DNA from: Cryobacterium tagatosivorans
Lineage (GTDB): Bacteria; Actinomycetota; Actinomycetes; Actinomycetales; Microbacteriaceae
Length of the DNA stretch: 64,000 bases
Assembly: GCF_004402215.1 (NCBI RefSeq)
Contig: NZ_SOEZ01000057.1
Coordinates: forward strand, 61,422 to 125,421
Direction: 5' to 3'
In this document: positions 52,704 through 63,464 of the stretch, in pieces
Layout of the letters: each line of letters begins with the position of its first letter
Numbering within the stretch: position 1 is the first letter of the stretch
Program-made: the position numbers and the translations under genes
The notes under the pieces: model-generated
Told to the model about the DNA's origin: nothing
The model's database searches: none
What the model saw: the letters and a program-made list of their open reading frames with translations, nothing else

Positions 52704-53654
52704 GTGAGCCGAATTTCTGCCTGGCTGCCCACCCGCGTCGACGCGCGCATCCGCCTGTTTGCGTGGCTGAGCCTCATCAGCGAGATCGTGATCGTCGGAA
52801 CGGGCGGCGCCGTGCGGTTGACCGCTTCCGGCCTGGGCTGCCCGACCTGGCCGACCTGCACCGCGGAGTCCCTCGTGCCCACGCCGGAGATGGGCATCCA
52901 CGGCGTGATCGAGTTCGCCAACCGCCTGATGACGGGCGTCGTGGGCCTCGTCGCGATCGCCACCTTCGTGCTGGTGTGGCGCATCCGCCGCGAACGGCGC
53001 GACCTTTTCGTGCTCGCCCTCGTGCTCGCCCTCGGCGTCCTCGTCCAGGCCCTTCTCGGCGGCGTGACCGTGCTCACCGGGCTGAACCCGTTCATCGTCG
53101 GCCTGCACTTCATCGTGTCGCTCCTGATGGTCTGCGTCGCCGCGGCCCTCGTCTACCGCACGACCACGACGCCGGGGCCGCGGCGGCGCGTCGTGCCGGC
53201 CTGGTTCGCCCGGCTGGCGCACGCCACGAGCGCGGTCGTCGCGATCACGATCGCGGTGGGCGTCGTCACCACCGCGTCCGGCCCGCACTCGGGAGACTCC
53301 GACGCGGTCCGCTCCGGATTCGACGCCGAACTGTTCGAGCACGTCCATGCCTGGCCCGCCTACGCCACTGCCCTGCTGACCGTGCTGCTGCTCGCGGCGT
53401 CGGTGACCCGCGGCCTGCCGGTCACCGGCTGGGTTGCCGGGCTGTTGGGGATCGAGGCCGTGCAGATCGTCGTCGGCCTGGTGCAGGCCCGGACCGGCCT
53501 GCCCCCCGTGCTCGTCGGCGCCCACATGGTGCTGGCCTGCTGCCTCGCCGCGGTGATGACGGCGCTCATCCTGCACCTGAAGGCCCCGGTCGCCGGGGCG
53601 GATGCCTCCCCCGCGCCGGCCGCGGCATCCGCCGCCCGCGCTCCCCAGGCCTGA
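52704..53654 (+). CDS. ctaA: Heme A synthase (COX15/CtaA family)
   Basis: CtaA oxidises the methyl group of heme O to make heme A for aa3-type oxidase. The 316-residue polytopic protein has about eight helices and the conserved heme-ligand histidines: GIHGVIEFANRLM, FIVGLHFIVSLLM, LFEHVHAWPAYAT and VLVGAHMVLACC. The Cys pair in ASGLGCPTWPTC is typical of the Bacillus/actinobacterial group. The GTG at 52704 is my choice; a TTG three codons upstream is less likely. It is convergent with ctaB across a repeat-filled gap, and sufB is divergent. Confidence 0.95.
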   Translation: MSRISAWLPTRVDARIRLFAWLSLISEIVIVGTGGAVRLTASGLGCPTWPTCTAESLVPTPEMGIHGVIEFANRLMTGVVGLVAIATFVLVWRIRRERRDLFVLALVLALGVLVQALLGGVTVLTGLNPFIVGLHFIVSLLMVCVAAALVYRTTTTPGPRRRVVPAWFARLAHATSAVVAITIAVGVVTTASGPHSGDSDAVRSGFDAELFEHVHAWPAYATALLTVLLLAASVTRGLPVTGWVAGLLGIEAVQIVVGLVQARTGLPPVLVGAHMVLACCLAAVMTALILHLKAPVAGADASPAPAAASAARAPQA

Positions 53655-53702
53655 CTCGCGCGCCCCGGTCCCGCCGTCGAGTCGAGGCGTCGAGCGTGAC
53701 AC

Positions 53703-53761
53703 TTCCGGTCGAGTTTGCCCGACACACAAGGCCAACTCGACCGCAACAGTCAATCTCGGCG
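53703..53761 (+). repeat. 59-nt direct repeat, copy 1
   Basis: The repeat runs TTCCGGTCGAGTTTGCCCGA and on to CAACAGTCAATCTCGGCG. It contains an inverted repeat of its own (GGTCGAGTT ... AACTCGACC). Compared with the copy at 53897 only three bases differ in 59, all inside the loop of the inner palindrome. Confidence 0.92.
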
Positions 53762-53824
53762 GGGCATGCGCCGAGGCTCGCCGTTTCCGCCAAGAATCCC
53801 CGATGCTGCGGCGATTCTCGGCAC

Positions 53825-53845
53825 AATCGGCGACTCTCGCCGATT
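53825..53845. terminator. Hairpin between the two 59-nt repeats, probable ctaA/ctaB terminator
   Basis: A perfect 9-bp stem (AATCGGCGA, CTC loop, TCGCCGATT) is followed by TCT on the + strand. It is centred in the gap between the convergent ctaA and ctaB genes and can act in both directions. Confidence 0.6.
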
Positions 53846-53896
53846 TCTGACCGGTTCGACGCTCGCGCAGGTGCGATCGTGCGCCGAGTTTCCCCG

Positions 53897-53955
53897 TTCC
53901 GGTCGAGTTTGCCCGGCACACCTGGCCAACTCGACCGCAACAGTCAATCTCGGCG
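53897..53955 (+). repeat. 59-nt direct repeat, copy 2
   Basis: This is the second copy of the 59-nt unit, starting TTCCGGTCGAGTTTGCCCGG, 194 nt from the first. The stem GGTCGAGTT ... AACTCGACC is conserved while the loop has changed, a sign that the fold rather than the loop is kept. Confidence 0.92.
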
Positions 53956-53988
53956 AGGTACGGCCGGACGGCGTGGGACAGTCAACGG

Positions 53989-54909
53989 CTAGAAGGGCAG
54001 CAGCGGGTCCACGCCGACGGCGACGAAGACCAGCGTGAGGTACGCGATCGAGCCGTGGAAGACCCGCATCGGCGAGACGTGCTCGTGCCGGATCGCCAGG
54101 TTGTACAGGCGGTGGGTCTCGTAGATGAACCAGCCGCCGGACACCAGCGCCACGAACGAGTAGAGCAGGCCCATGCCGGCGACGGGGATGAGCAGCAGCG
54201 AGCAGGCGACCGTCGCCCAGGCGTAGAGGATGACCTGCAGGCCGACCTGGGCGCGTCCGCGCACCACGGCGAGCATCGGGACCCCGGCGGCCTGGTAGTC
54301 GGCGCGGTACTTCATCGACAACGGCCAGTAGTGCGGCGGGGTCCAGAGGAAGATGATCGCGAACAGGATGAACGGCGGCCACGAGAGGTCGTTGGTCACG
54401 GCGGCCCAGCCGATCAGCACGGGCATGCAACCGGCCACGCCGCCCCAGATGATGTTCTGGGCGGTGCGGCGTTTGAGCACGATCGTGTAGAAGACGACGT
54501 AGAGCAGGATGGCGGCCAGGGAGAGCACGGCGGCGAGCAGGTTCGTGAACGCCCACAGCCAGGCGATCGAGGCCGCACCCAGCACCCAGGCGAGGATGAG
54601 CGCCTCACGGTCGCTGACCTCCCCGGTGACCAGCGGCCGATCCTTGGTGCGCTTCATCACCCGGTCGATGTCGCGGTCGATGTAGCAGTTGAAGACGCCG
54701 GCGGATCCCGCACTCAGCGCGCCACCGATCAGCGTCGCCAGCACGAGCCACAGGCTCGGGATGCCGCCGTAGGCCAGGATCATGGTGGGCGCGGTGACGA
54801 CGAGTAACAGCTCGATGATCCGAGGCTTGGTCAGCGCGACATACGCCTTCAGGGTGCGGCGGATGGTACGCGGTCCGCTTTCGCGGCGAGTCTCTACGGC
54901 GACGTCCAT
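53989..54909 (-). CDS. ctaB: Protoheme IX farnesyltransferase (heme O synthase)
   Basis: CtaB attaches a farnesyl group to heme B to make heme O, the precursor of heme A. The 306-residue UbiA-family membrane protein has nine or so helices and the first prenyl-diphosphate motif [19 protein letters not shown]. The second conserved loop is [20 protein letters not shown], then [20 protein letters not shown]. The ATG at 54909 has AGAGGAG five bases upstream; an alternative start at 54927 would add six residues. It is convergent with ctaA and divergent from tkt. Confidence 0.95.
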   Translation of the reverse strand: MDVAVETRRESGPRTIRRTLKAYVALTKPRIIELLLVVTAPTMILAYGGIPSLWLVLATLIGGALSAGSAGVFNCYIDRDIDRVMKRTKDRPLVTGEVSDREALILAWVLGAASIAWLWAFTNLLAAVLSLAAILLYVVFYTIVLKRRTAQNIIWGGVAGCMPVLIGWAAVTNDLSWPPFILFAIIFLWTPPHYWPLSMKYRADYQAAGVPMLAVVRGRAQVGLQVILYAWATVACSLLLIPVAGMGLLYSFVALVSGGWFIYETHRLYNLAIRHEHVSPMRVFHGSIAYLTLVFVAVGVDPLLPF

Positions 54910-55203
54910 TGCTCCTCTAACACTCAAACTGGCTCGCCCAATTCTAAGCCATGCCGGGCAGCCGGGCGGGAGCGCCCGTCCTCCGCGGGGCGTGCGCCGC
55001 TGGCGTCATTCCACGACACACGGGAATGCCGCTTCCCTATACTGAACATGCCCGCCAGTCACAGCGATTGTCCGCGTGGATCGGCCCCGGCCGACCCACC
55101 CGCGCACCCGCGTGAGGCCGATGACGTCCACGGGCGCGACATCCTCAAGCAGGAGCGGGTCTCTGACACCCGCCCTGATCGCTTCCAGAAGGGTCATTAC
55201 ACA

Positions 55204-57297
55204 GTGGCAGCATTGCAGTGGAATTCCATCGACAACAAGGCCATCGACACGGCACGTCTTCTTGCCGCGGATGCCGTGGAGAAGGTCGGCAACGGACATC
55301 CCGGAACGGCCATGAGCCTCGCCCCCGCCGCGTACCTCCTGTTCCAGAAGGTCATGCGGCGCGACCCTGCCGACGACGCCTGGATCGGCCGCGACCGCTT
55401 CGTCCTCTCGGTGGGCCACAGCTCGCTCACCCAGTACGTCCAGCTCTACCTGGGCGGTTACGGCCTCGAGCTCGAGGACCTCAAGGCCCTGCGCACCTGG
55501 GGCTCGAAGACCCCCGGACATCCGGAATACGGCCACACCGCCGGCGTCGAGATCACCACCGGCCCGCTGGGCCAGGGCCTGGCATCCGCCGTCGGCTTCG
55601 CCTACTCCGCGCGTTTCGAACGCGGCCTCTTCGACCCGGATGCCGCGGACGGCACGAGCCCGTTCGACCACTTCGTCTATGTCATCGCCGGCGACGGCGA
55701 CCTGCAGGAGGGCGTCACCGCCGAGGCCTCCTCACTCGCCGGGCACCAGCAGCTCGGCAACCTGATCACCATCTACGACAGCAACCAGATTTCGATCGAA
55801 GACGACACGAACATCGCGTTCACCGAGGATGTCGCGGCGCGCTACGCCGCCTACAACTGGCACGTGCAGACGGTCGACTGGAAGAAGACCGGTTCGTACG
55901 TCGAGGATGTCGCCGAGCTGAACGCCGCGATCGAGGCGGCCCAGGCCGTGACCGACCAGCCGTCCCTGATCATCCTGAAGACGATCATCGGCTGGCCCAG
56001 CCCGAAGAAGCAGAACACGGGAAAGATCCACGGATCCGCCCTCGGTGCCGAGGAACTGGCCGGAGTGAAGACGGTGCTCGGCTTCAACCCGGAGAAGAAC
56101 TTCGAGGTCGCGCCCGACGTGATCGAGCACACCCGCAAGGCCCTCGTCCGCGGCGCGGAGCAGCACGCCGAGTGGAACACCCGTTTCGACGCCTGGTCTG
56201 AGGCAAACCCCGAACGCCGGGTGCTGCTGGACCGCCTCCTCTCCGGCGAGCTTCCCGACGGCGTCGACGACGCACTCCCGGTCTTCCCGGCGGGCACCGA
56301 GGTGTCCACCCGGGCCGCCTCCGGCAAGGTGCTCACCGCACTCGGCTCGGCCATCCCCGAGCTCTGGGGCGGCTCCGCCGACCTCGCCGAGTCGAACAAC
56401 ACCACGATCGAGGGCGCCGCGTCGTTCGTGCCGAGCGAGCATAGCACCGGCGCATGGACCGGCAACAAGTACGGCCGCGTCCTGCACTTCGGCATCCGCG
56501 AACACGCCATGGCCGCCATCCTGAACGGCATCGTGCTGCACGGCAAGACGCGCCCGTTCGGCGGCACGTTCCTGATCTTCAGCGACTACATGCGCCCCGC
56601 GATCCGCCTGGCCGCCCTGATGACGGCCCCGTCGATCTTCGTCTGGACGCACGACTCCGTCGCCCTCGGCGAGGACGGACCCACCCACCAGCCGATCGAG
56701 CAGCTGGCCGCCCTGCGGGCCATCCCCGGCCTCGACATCGTGCGTCCCGGAGACGCCAACGAGGTCTCCTGGGCCTGGAAGACGATCCTCGCCCGGCGCA
56801 ACGGCCCGGCCGGGATCGTGCTCACCCGCCAGAACATCCCCGTTTTCGAGCGCGGCGACGGCGACGCATCCGGCGACACCCTCGCGTCGGCCCGGAACGT
56901 CGCCCGCGGCGCCTACGTCCTGGCCGAGGCCGCGAACGGGTCGCCGGACGTGATCCTGATCGGAACGGGCTCGGAAGTTCAGCTGGCCATCAACGCCCGC
57001 GAGGCGCTCAAGGCGGACGGCATCAACGCCCGCGTCGTGTCGGCGCCGAGCCTCGAGTGGTTCGAGGAGCAGTCCGCCGAATACCGCGAGTCGGTGCTGC
57101 CGAAATCCGTCACCGCGCGGGTATCGGTCGAGGCCGGAATTGCGTTGACCTGGAGTGGGTATGTCGGCGACCGGGGCCGCAGCGTCTCCATCGAGCACTT
57201 CGGTGCCTCCGCGGACTACAAGACCCTGTTCCGCGAATTCGGCATCACCACGGATGCCGTGGTCGCCGCCGCCAAGGAATCCATCGCAGCGCTCTAA
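55204..57297 (+). CDS. tkt: Transketolase
   Basis: Transketolase transfers two-carbon units in the pentose phosphate pathway using thiamine diphosphate and Mg2+. The 697-residue protein has the N-terminal substrate loop [20 protein letters not shown], the TPP-binding [18 protein letters not shown] with [14 protein letters not shown], and C-terminal regions [13 protein letters not shown] and [19 protein letters not shown]. The GTG at 55204 with AGAAGGG upstream gives the usual start [19 protein letters not shown]; an upstream extension of 52 codons is open but not conserved. It opens the tkt-tal-pgi-zwf-opcA-pgl operon. Confidence 0.97.
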   Translation: MAALQWNSIDNKAIDTARLLAADAVEKVGNGHPGTAMSLAPAAYLLFQKVMRRDPADDAWIGRDRFVLSVGHSSLTQYVQLYLGGYGLELEDLKALRTWGSKTPGHPEYGHTAGVEITTGPLGQGLASAVGFAYSARFERGLFDPDAADGTSPFDHFVYVIAGDGDLQEGVTAEASSLAGHQQLGNLITIYDSNQISIEDDTNIAFTEDVAARYAAYNWHVQTVDWKKTGSYVEDVAELNAAIEAAQAVTDQPSLIILKTIIGWPSPKKQNTGKIHGSALGAEELAGVKTVLGFNPEKNFEVAPDVIEHTRKALVRGAEQHAEWNTRFDAWSEANPERRVLLDRLLSGELPDGVDDALPVFPAGTEVSTRAASGKVLTALGSAIPELWGGSADLAESNNTTIEGAASFVPSEHSTGAWTGNKYGRVLHFGIREHAMAAILNGIVLHGKTRPFGGTFLIFSDYMRPAIRLAALMTAPSIFVWTHDSVALGEDGPTHQPIEQLAALRAIPGLDIVRPGDANEVSWAWKTILARRNGPAGIVLTRQNIPVFERGDGDASGDTLASARNVARGAYVLAEAANGSPDVILIGTGSEVQLAINAREALKADGINARVVSAPSLEWFEEQSAEYRESVLPKSVTARVSVEAGIALTWSGYVGDRGRSVSIEHFGASADYKTLFREFGITTDAVVAAAKESIAAL

Positions 57298-57338
57298 CCA
57301 GCGCCCCGCAACGTGAACTGAAAACACAGGAGAAAAAC

Positions 57339-58466
57339 ATGACTGAGACCACTCCCCTCGCCGAGCTTTCCGCTGCCGGCGTCAGCATCTGGCTGGACGA
57401 CCTGTCCCGCGCCCGCATCACCTCAGGCGGGCTGAAGAAACTCATCGCGGACAAGAACGTTGTCGGCGTGACGACGAACCCGACGATCTTCGCCGGCGCC
57501 CTGAGCAAGGGCGAGGCGTACACGGAACAGGTGGCGCTGCTCGCCGCGGCCGGGACCAGCGTGCACGACGCCGTCTTCGAGATCACCACCGACGACGTCG
57601 CCGCGGCCAGCGACCTGTTCCGCCCGGTCTACGACCGCACGAACGGCCTCGACGGCCGGGTCTCGATCGAGGTCGAGCCGACGCTCGCCCACGACGCGGC
57701 CGGAACCATCACCGCGGCACGGCAGCTCTGGGCCAAGGTCGACCGACCCAACGCCCTGATCAAGATCCCGGCGACCATCGAGGGCCTCGAGGCAATCACC
57801 GAGACCATCGCGGCCGGCATCAGCGTCAACGTCACGCTGATCTTCAGCCTCGAACGCCACCGCCAGGTCATCAACGCCTACCTGACCGGACTGGAAAAGG
57901 CCCGGGCCGCCGGCATCGACATCTCCAGCATCCACTCCGTCGCGTCCTTCTTCGTGTCGCGCGTCGACACCGAGATCGACAAGCGCCTGGAAGCCGTCGG
58001 CACGGCCGAGGCCCTTGCCCTCAAGAGCAAGGCCGGCGTCGCCAACGCCCGCCTGGCCTACCAGGTCTACGAGCAGGCCTTCGACTCCGAGCGCGCGAAG
58101 GTGCTCCTCGCCGCCGGGGGCAACAAGCAGCGTCCGTTGTGGGCCTCGACCGGCGTCAAGGACCCGAGCCTGCCCGACACGCTCTACGTGACCGAGCTGG
58201 TCGCGCCCGAGGTCGTCAACACCATGCCGGAGAAGACCCTCGACGCCACGTTCGACCACGGCGTCATCGCCGGTGACACGATCACCGGAAACTACGACGA
58301 CGCGAATGCGGTGCTCGACGCGCTGGCCGCCCAGGGCATCGCCTACGACGACGTCACCCAGGTGCTCGAGGCCGAGGGCGTGTCCAAGTTCATCGTATCC
58401 TGGAACGAGCTGCTCGACACGGTCACCGCTGCCCTCGCGGCCGGCCAGGCCCCGGTCAGCCGGTGA
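57339..58466 (+). CDS. tal: Transaldolase
   Basis: Transaldolase transfers a three-carbon dihydroxyacetone unit between sugar phosphates. The 375-residue protein matches the long actinobacterial type: [34 protein letters not shown], the Schiff-base Lys in [34 protein letters not shown] and [23 protein letters not shown] precedes the ATG by seven bases. It follows tkt by 41 nt and overlaps pgi by 4 nt. A much longer frame through tkt is a shadow. Confidence 0.97.
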   Translation: MTETTPLAELSAAGVSIWLDDLSRARITSGGLKKLIADKNVVGVTTNPTIFAGALSKGEAYTEQVALLAAAGTSVHDAVFEITTDDVAAASDLFRPVYDRTNGLDGRVSIEVEPTLAHDAAGTITAARQLWAKVDRPNALIKIPATIEGLEAITETIAAGISVNVTLIFSLERHRQVINAYLTGLEKARAAGIDISSIHSVASFFVSRVDTEIDKRLEAVGTAEALALKSKAGVANARLAYQVYEQAFDSERAKVLLAAGGNKQRPLWASTGVKDPSLPDTLYVTELVAPEVVNTMPEKTLDATFDHGVIAGDTITGNYDDANAVLDALAAQGIAYDDVTQVLEAEGVSKFIVSWNELLDTVTAALAAGQAPVSR

Positions 58467-60064
58467 GCTTTCGCATTTCGGTGAGCGGCGCGGCGGCCGA
58501 GGCCGTCCGCACCGCCGTGCCCACGCTCGTCGACGACCTCGTCGCGTCGAGCATCACGGCCCTCGACCCTGCCCTCTGGGGCACTGAGGCCGAGGAGGAA
58601 GCGTCGAGGCGCCTCGGCTGGACCGAGTCTGTCTCTGTCTCCCGCCCGCTCGTCGCCGACATCCTGGCGCTCCGCGACACGCTTCGTGCCGCCGGCGTGA
58701 CCCGGATCGCCCTGGCCGGCATGGGCGGCTCGTCGCTGGCGCCTGAGGTCATCACGCGCACGGCCGGCGTTCCCCTGACCGTGCTGGACTCGACCGATCC
58801 CGGCCAGGTCCTCGCCGCCCTGAACGACGGCCTCGAAGCCACGGCCCTGGTGGTCTCGTCCAAGTCGGGTTCGACCGTCGAAACCGACAGCCAGCGCCGC
58901 GTGTTCGAGCGTGCCTTCCGGGCAGCCGGCATCGACCCGGCCGAGCGCATTATCGTCGTGACCGATCCGGGCTCGCCGCTGGAGGCATCCGCCCGCGCCG
59001 CCGGCTACCGCGTCTTCACCGCCGACCCGACCGTCGGCGGGCGCTACTCGGCCCTCACGGCGTTCGGCCTGGTGCCCTCCGGCCTGGCCGGGGTCGACAT
59101 CGCCGAGCTCCTCGACGAGGCCGACGCCATCAGCCTCGCCCTCGCCGTGGACTCCCCCGAGAACCCTGGCCTCGTGCTCGGCGCGGCCATCGCCGCCGCA
59201 CGTCCTCTCCGGGACAAGCTCGCGCTCCTGGCTGACGGCACCCACATCGTCGGCCTGCCCGACTGGATCGAGCAGCTCGTCGCCGAATCGACCGGCAAGC
59301 AGGGCACGGGCCTGCTGCCCGTCGTCCTCGAGCAGGCCGCGCCGGAGCTGTCGGCGAACCTGCCGGACCTGCAGCTGGTGCGTCTCGTCGACGACGCGGG
59401 CCGGGAGATCTTCGGTGCCCACGGCGACGAGATCCGCGTGAGCGGAACGCTCGGCGCCCAGTTCCTGGTCTGGGAGTACGCCACGGTGGTCGCCGGTCGG
59501 CTGCTGGGCATCAACCCGTTCGACCAGCCGGACGTGGAGTCCGCCAAGATCGCCAGCCGCGGCCTGCTCGACTCCCGCCCGGAACCCGAACCGGCAGCCT
59601 TCATCTCCGACGGCATCGAGGTGCGCGGCACGCCGCACGTCATCGGCGCGGCGAGCGACCTCGCCTCCGCCGTCGACGCCCTCCTCGAGGAGCTCGGGCC
59701 GGACGGCTATGTCGCCGTGCAGGCGTACGTGAACCGCCTGGACCTGCCGGAACTGGCCGAGGTCCGCGACCTCCTGGCCGGGCTGTCCAAGCGCCCGGTG
59801 ACGTTCGGCTGGGGCCCACGCTTCCTGCACTCCACGGGCCAGTTCCACAAGGGCGGACCGGCCACCGGTGTTTTCCTGCAGATCCTGGCCGTCCCGGCCG
59901 AGGACCTCGACATCCCGGAGCGGCCGTTCACCTTCGGTGAACTCATCCAGGCGCAGGCCAGCGGCGACGCGAGCGTGCTCGCCGACCATGGCCGCCCGGT
60001 TCTCACCCTCACCCTCACCCAGCCTGCTGCGAACATCTCAACCCTGTTCGCCGCGCTGCGCTGA
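58463..60064 (+). CDS. pgi: Glucose-6-phosphate isomerase
   Basis: Pgi interconverts glucose-6-phosphate and fructose-6-phosphate. The 533-residue protein is of the SIS-domain type linked to tal in actinobacteria: [20 protein letters not shown] in the first SIS domain, [20 protein letters not shown] for phosphate binding, and [20 protein letters not shown] in the second. The conserved Lys and His near the C-terminus ([13 protein letters not shown]) are present. The GTG lies inside the tal stop (GTGA). It is followed by zwf after 20 nt. Confidence 0.93.
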   Translation: MSFRISVSGAAAEAVRTAVPTLVDDLVASSITALDPALWGTEAEEEASRRLGWTESVSVSRPLVADILALRDTLRAAGVTRIALAGMGGSSLAPEVITRTAGVPLTVLDSTDPGQVLAALNDGLEATALVVSSKSGSTVETDSQRRVFERAFRAAGIDPAERIIVVTDPGSPLEASARAAGYRVFTADPTVGGRYSALTAFGLVPSGLAGVDIAELLDEADAISLALAVDSPENPGLVLGAAIAAARPLRDKLALLADGTHIVGLPDWIEQLVAESTGKQGTGLLPVVLEQAAPELSANLPDLQLVRLVDDAGREIFGAHGDEIRVSGTLGAQFLVWEYATVVAGRLLGINPFDQPDVESAKIASRGLLDSRPEPEPAAFISDGIEVRGTPHVIGAASDLASAVDALLEELGPDGYVAVQAYVNRLDLPELAEVRDLLAGLSKRPVTFGWGPRFLHSTGQFHKGGPATGVFLQILAVPAEDLDIPERPFTFGELIQAQASGDASVLADHGRPVLTLTLTQPAANISTLFAALR

Positions 60065-60084
60065 CGCCCCCTCTAAGGAGCTGC

Positions 60085-61626
60085 ATGTCCCCGGTGGAAA
60101 TCACCCCGGAGTTCAATCCGCTGCGATCACCGTCCGACTACCGCCTGAATCGGATCGCGGGGCCCAGCAGCCTCGTCATCTTCGGCGTGACGGGCGACCT
60201 GTCGCGGAAAAAACTCATGCCTGCCGTGTACGACCTGGCCAACCGCGGGCTGCTGCCGCCGGGCTTCGCGCTCGTCGGCTTCGCCCGCCGGGACTGGGAC
60301 AACGAGGACTTCATGCAGGTCGTGCATGACGCGGTGAAGGAGTACGCGCGCACCGAATTCCACGAGGATGTCTGGGCCCAGCTGGCCGAGGGCATCCGGT
60401 TCGTGCCGGGCACGTTCGACGACGACGCGGCGTTCGAGCGGCTCAAGGAGACGATCGAGGAGCTCGATGAGAAGCGCGGAACGATGGGCAACCACGCGTT
60501 CTACCTGTCGATCCCGCCGAAGGCCTTCCCGCAGGTCACCGAGCAGCTGCGTCGCTCCGGCCTGGCCGAGCAGAAGGATGACCGGTGGCGCCGCGTCGTC
60601 ATCGAGAAGCCCTTCGGCAGCGACCTGAAGACGGCACGTGAGCTGAACGCCGTCGTCGAATCGGTCTTCCCGCCGGACTCGGTCTTCCGGATCGACCACT
60701 ACCTGGGCAAGGAGACGGTCCAGAACATCCTGGCGCTGCGCTTCGCGAACCAGCTGTACGAACCGATCTGGAACGCCAACTACGTCGACCACGTGCAGAT
60801 CACCATGGCCGAGGACATCGGGGTGGGCGGCCGGGCCGGCTACTACGACGGCATCGGCGCCGCCCGCGACGTGATCCAGAACCACCTGCTGCAGCTCCTC
60901 GCCCTGACGGCGATGGAGGAACCCATCTCGTTCAACGCCGCGGACCTCCGCACCGAGAAGGAGAAGGTCCTGGCCTCCGTGCAGCTGCCCGACGACCTGG
61001 CGACGGGCACCGCCCGCGGCCAGTACTCGGGCGGCTGGCAGGGCGGCGAGAAGGTCCTCGGCTTCCTCGAGGAAGACGGGATGAACCCGGAATCGCTCAC
61101 CGAAACCTACGCGGCGCTCAAGCTCACCATCGAGACCCGCCGCTGGTCGGGGGTTCCGTTCTACCTCCGGGCCGGCAAGCGGCTGGGCCGGAGGGTCACC
61201 GAGATCGCGGTCGTGTTCAAGCGAGCCCCGCAGTCCCTGTTCGAGGAGGGCCACACGGCCGCCCTCGGCCAGAACGCGCTCGTCATCCGGGTGCAGCCCG
61301 ACGAGGGGGTCACCATCCGTTTCGGCTCGAAGGTTCCCGGTGTCGGCATGCAGGTGCGCGACGTCACGATGGACTTCGGCTACGGCCACGCCTTCACCGA
61401 GGCGAGCCCGGAGGCCTACGAGCGCCTGATCCTCGACGTGCTGCTCGGCGACCCGCCGCTGTTCCCCCGGCACGAGGAGGTTGAGTTGTCCTGGAAGATC
61501 CTCGACCCGATCGAAGAGTTCTGGGCCGAGCAGGGCCAGCCGGAGCAGTACCGCCCCGGCACGTGGGGCCCCGATTCCGCTGACGAATTGCTGTCTCGCG
61601 ACGGCCGCAAATGGAGGCGACCATGA
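60085..61626 (+). CDS. zwf: Glucose-6-phosphate 1-dehydrogenase
   Basis: Zwf oxidises glucose-6-phosphate to 6-phosphogluconolactone, making NADPH at the entry of the pentose phosphate pathway. The 513-residue protein has the Rossmann motif VIFGVTGDLSRKKLMPAVYD, the catalytic RIDHYLGKETVQN, the EKPFGSDLKTARELN region and the C-terminal RAGKRLGRRVTEIAVVFK. It starts at an ATG 20 nt after pgi with TAAGGAG upstream. Its stop overlaps the OpcA start by 4 nt. OpcA, its allosteric partner in actinobacteria, follows at once. Confidence 0.97.
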   Translation: MSPVEITPEFNPLRSPSDYRLNRIAGPSSLVIFGVTGDLSRKKLMPAVYDLANRGLLPPGFALVGFARRDWDNEDFMQVVHDAVKEYARTEFHEDVWAQLAEGIRFVPGTFDDDAAFERLKETIEELDEKRGTMGNHAFYLSIPPKAFPQVTEQLRRSGLAEQKDDRWRRVVIEKPFGSDLKTARELNAVVESVFPPDSVFRIDHYLGKETVQNILALRFANQLYEPIWNANYVDHVQITMAEDIGVGGRAGYYDGIGAARDVIQNHLLQLLALTAMEEPISFNAADLRTEKEKVLASVQLPDDLATGTARGQYSGGWQGGEKVLGFLEEDGMNPESLTETYAALKLTIETRRWSGVPFYLRAGKRLGRRVTEIAVVFKRAPQSLFEEGHTAALGQNALVIRVQPDEGVTIRFGSKVPGVGMQVRDVTMDFGYGHAFTEASPEAYERLILDVLLGDPPLFPRHEEVELSWKILDPIEEFWAEQGQPEQYRPGTWGPDSADELLSRDGRKWRRP

Positions 61627-62591
61627 TTGTCGATCTGCCGGACACCACGACCTCCAAGATCTCGAAGGCGCTGGTGCGAATCCGTGAGGAGGGCGGCGCC
61701 GTCGCCCTCGGCCGCGTGCTCACGCTGATCATCGCCTCCACCCTCGGCAACGAGGAGGAGGCCATCGAGGCCGCCAACGACGCCTCCCGCGAGCACCCGA
61801 TGCGGGTCATCGTCGTCTCCACCCAGGTCTCCGACGGGACGCACGCTCCCGCCACCGCCCGGGTCGACGCCGAGATCCGAGTCGGCGGAGACGCCGGCGC
61901 GAGCGAGGTCATCGTGCTCCGCGCCTACGGCGAAGCGGCCAGCGACCCGGAAAGCCTCGTCATGGGGCTGCTCCTGCCGGACGCGCCCGTCGTCGCCTGG
62001 TGGCCCGGTGTGGCGCCTGAGGTGCCCGCGGAGTCTCCGCTCGGGCGGATCGCCTACCGCCGGGTGACGGATGCGTCCGCGCAGCCGGACCCCCAGGCCG
62101 CCCTGCACCGCCTGTGCACGAGCTACCGGCCCGGTGACACCGACTTCGCCTGGACCCGGCTCACCCTCTGGCGCGCCCAGCTCGCAGCCGTGCTCGATCA
62201 GCCGCCGTACGAGGCGATCACCGCCGTCTCGGTTTCCGGCGCCGCCGACTCGCCCTCGACGGCGCTCCTCGCCGCCTGGTTGCAGCTCCAGCTCCAGGTC
62301 CCGGTGGAATACGAACTCACCTCCGGACCGCTGTCCCACGGAATCCGCGGGGTTCACCTCACCCGGGCATCCGGAGTCATCTCACTCGAACGCGAGGTGC
62401 CTGAGATCGCGACCCTGACCCAGCCCGGCCGCCCGCTGCAGGATCTCACGCTCAAACGGCGGAGCCTGCGCGACTGCCTGTCCGATGAGCTGCGCCGCCT
62501 CGACCCGGATGAGTTATATGGTGAAGTGATCACGCGCGGCCTTCCGCAACTCGACGACGTGGTCGCAGAACAGACCGGAGCACACTTGTGA
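61623..62591 (+). CDS. opcA: OpcA, glucose-6-phosphate dehydrogenase assembly protein
   Basis: OpcA is an oxidative-pentose-phosphate-cycle protein that activates Zwf in cyanobacteria and actinobacteria. The 322-residue protein shows IVDLPDTTTSKISKALVRIR, ASTLGNEEEAIEAANDASRE, LVMGLLLPDAPVVAWWPGV and DTDFAWTRLTLWRAQLAAVL, all usual for the family. The ATG at 61623 is coupled to zwf by ATGA. It overlaps pgl by 4 nt. An alternative ATG at 61611 would add four residues. Confidence 0.95.
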   Translation: MIVDLPDTTTSKISKALVRIREEGGAVALGRVLTLIIASTLGNEEEAIEAANDASREHPMRVIVVSTQVSDGTHAPATARVDAEIRVGGDAGASEVIVLRAYGEAASDPESLVMGLLLPDAPVVAWWPGVAPEVPAESPLGRIAYRRVTDASAQPDPQAALHRLCTSYRPGDTDFAWTRLTLWRAQLAAVLDQPPYEAITAVSVSGAADSPSTALLAAWLQLQLQVPVEYELTSGPLSHGIRGVHLTRASGVISLEREVPEIATLTQPGRPLQDLTLKRRSLRDCLSDELRRLDPDELYGEVITRGLPQLDDVVAEQTGAHL

Positions 62592-63358
62592 CGAATGAAC
62601 GGCGCGTACTAGTCCACCTCAACAAGGAGTCGCTATCGGCTTCGGTGGCGGCGCGGTTCATCACCAAAACCGTGGACATCCTGCACGAGCAGGATTCCGC
62701 GAACGTCGTCCTCACCGGCGGATCGGTCGGCATCGCCGTGCTGGCGGCCATCAATGAGTCGCCCGCCAGGGACACGATCGACTGGAGCAGGGTCTCCTTC
62801 TGGTGGGGCGACGAGCGCTGGGTGCCCAAGGCACACGACGACCGCAACGAACTCCAGGCCCGCCGGGCCCTGCTGGACCACATCGCGGTTCCGGCCGGGA
62901 ACGTCCACCCCTTCGCCGCATCGGACGAGGGCGATGACCTGGCGGCCGCGGCCACGCGGTACGCGTCCGAGCTTGCCGCGGCGGCACCGTCCGGGGGCGC
63001 GTTCCCGCGCTTCGACATCACCTTCCTCGGCGTCGGGCCGGATGGCCACATTGCGTCGCTGTTCCCGCACGAGTCGGGCATCCGGGAATCGCAGGCGAGC
63101 GTCATCCCGGTCCTGAACGCTCCGAAGCCGCCGCCGGAGCGGCTGAGCCTCACCCGCCCGGCCCTGAACTCGTCTGAGCGCGTCTGGCTGGTCCTGGCCG
63201 GCTCGGACAAGGCCTCGGCCCTCGGCCTGGCCCTGGCCGGCGCGAGCCGCGACGAGGTGCCCGTGGCCGGCATCAAGGGCCGCAAGCGCACGGTCTTCTT
63301 CGTGGACAGCGAAGCCGCCGCGGAGGTCCCGGAGAACCTCATCGCCCCGGTCTACTAA
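62588..63358 (+). CDS. pgl: 6-phosphogluconolactonase (DevB type)
   Basis: Pgl hydrolyses 6-phosphogluconolactone, the next step after Zwf. The 256-residue protein has VVLTGGSVGIAVLAAINE, SFWWGDERWVPKAHDDRNEL, the family signature FLGVGPDGHIASLFP and SKEALLDHIAVPAGNVH-like region (here ALLDHIAVPAGNVHPF). The GTG start is coupled to opcA by GTGA. It ends the tkt operon and is followed by the longest palindrome of the window, 30 nt after its stop. Confidence 0.96.
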   Translation: MTNERRVLVHLNKESLSASVAARFITKTVDILHEQDSANVVLTGGSVGIAVLAAINESPARDTIDWSRVSFWWGDERWVPKAHDDRNELQARRALLDHIAVPAGNVHPFAASDEGDDLAAAATRYASELAAAAPSGGAFPRFDITFLGVGPDGHIASLFPHESGIRESQASVIPVLNAPKPPPERLSLTRPALNSSERVWLVLAGSDKASALGLALAGASRDEVPVAGIKGRKRTVFFVDSEAAAEVPENLIAPVY

Positions 63359-63387
63359 AGTCCCCGTCTACTAACCGCCCCACAACC

Positions 63388-63452
63388 ACCGCGAACCCGC
63401 AGTTGTGCGTGTTATGAGGCTCTCATAACACGCACAACTGCGGGTTCGCGGT
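63388..63452. repeat. Perfect 31-bp-arm palindrome, copy 2 of the CGCGAACCCGCAGTTGTGCG family
   Basis: Two perfect 31-bp arms (starting ACCGCGAACCCGCAGTTGTG, ending CAACTGCGGGTTCGCGGT) flank a 3-nt GCT loop. It lies between the convergent pgl and rbpA genes, ending 12 nt before the rbpA stop. The outer 20 bp match the palindrome at 43510. It would form a very stable cruciform or terminator hairpin. Confidence 0.9.
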
Positions 63453-63464
63453 ATGTGGCGGGTG

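Larger units (their letters stand above)
53655..53988. other. Intergenic region between convergent ctaA and ctaB, repeats only
   Basis: This 334-nt gap holds two 59-nt direct repeats (53703-53761 and 53897-53955) and a hairpin between them. Open frames run through it on both strands, but none has family-like sequence, and translated stretches match only the repeats. I see no gene in it. Confidence 0.7.

Noticed and set aside
56454..58466. Apparent 670-residue fusion ahead of transaldolase
   Set aside because: The first 295 codons are an out-of-frame shadow of tkt. Transaldolase has its own AGGAG site and ATG at 57339.
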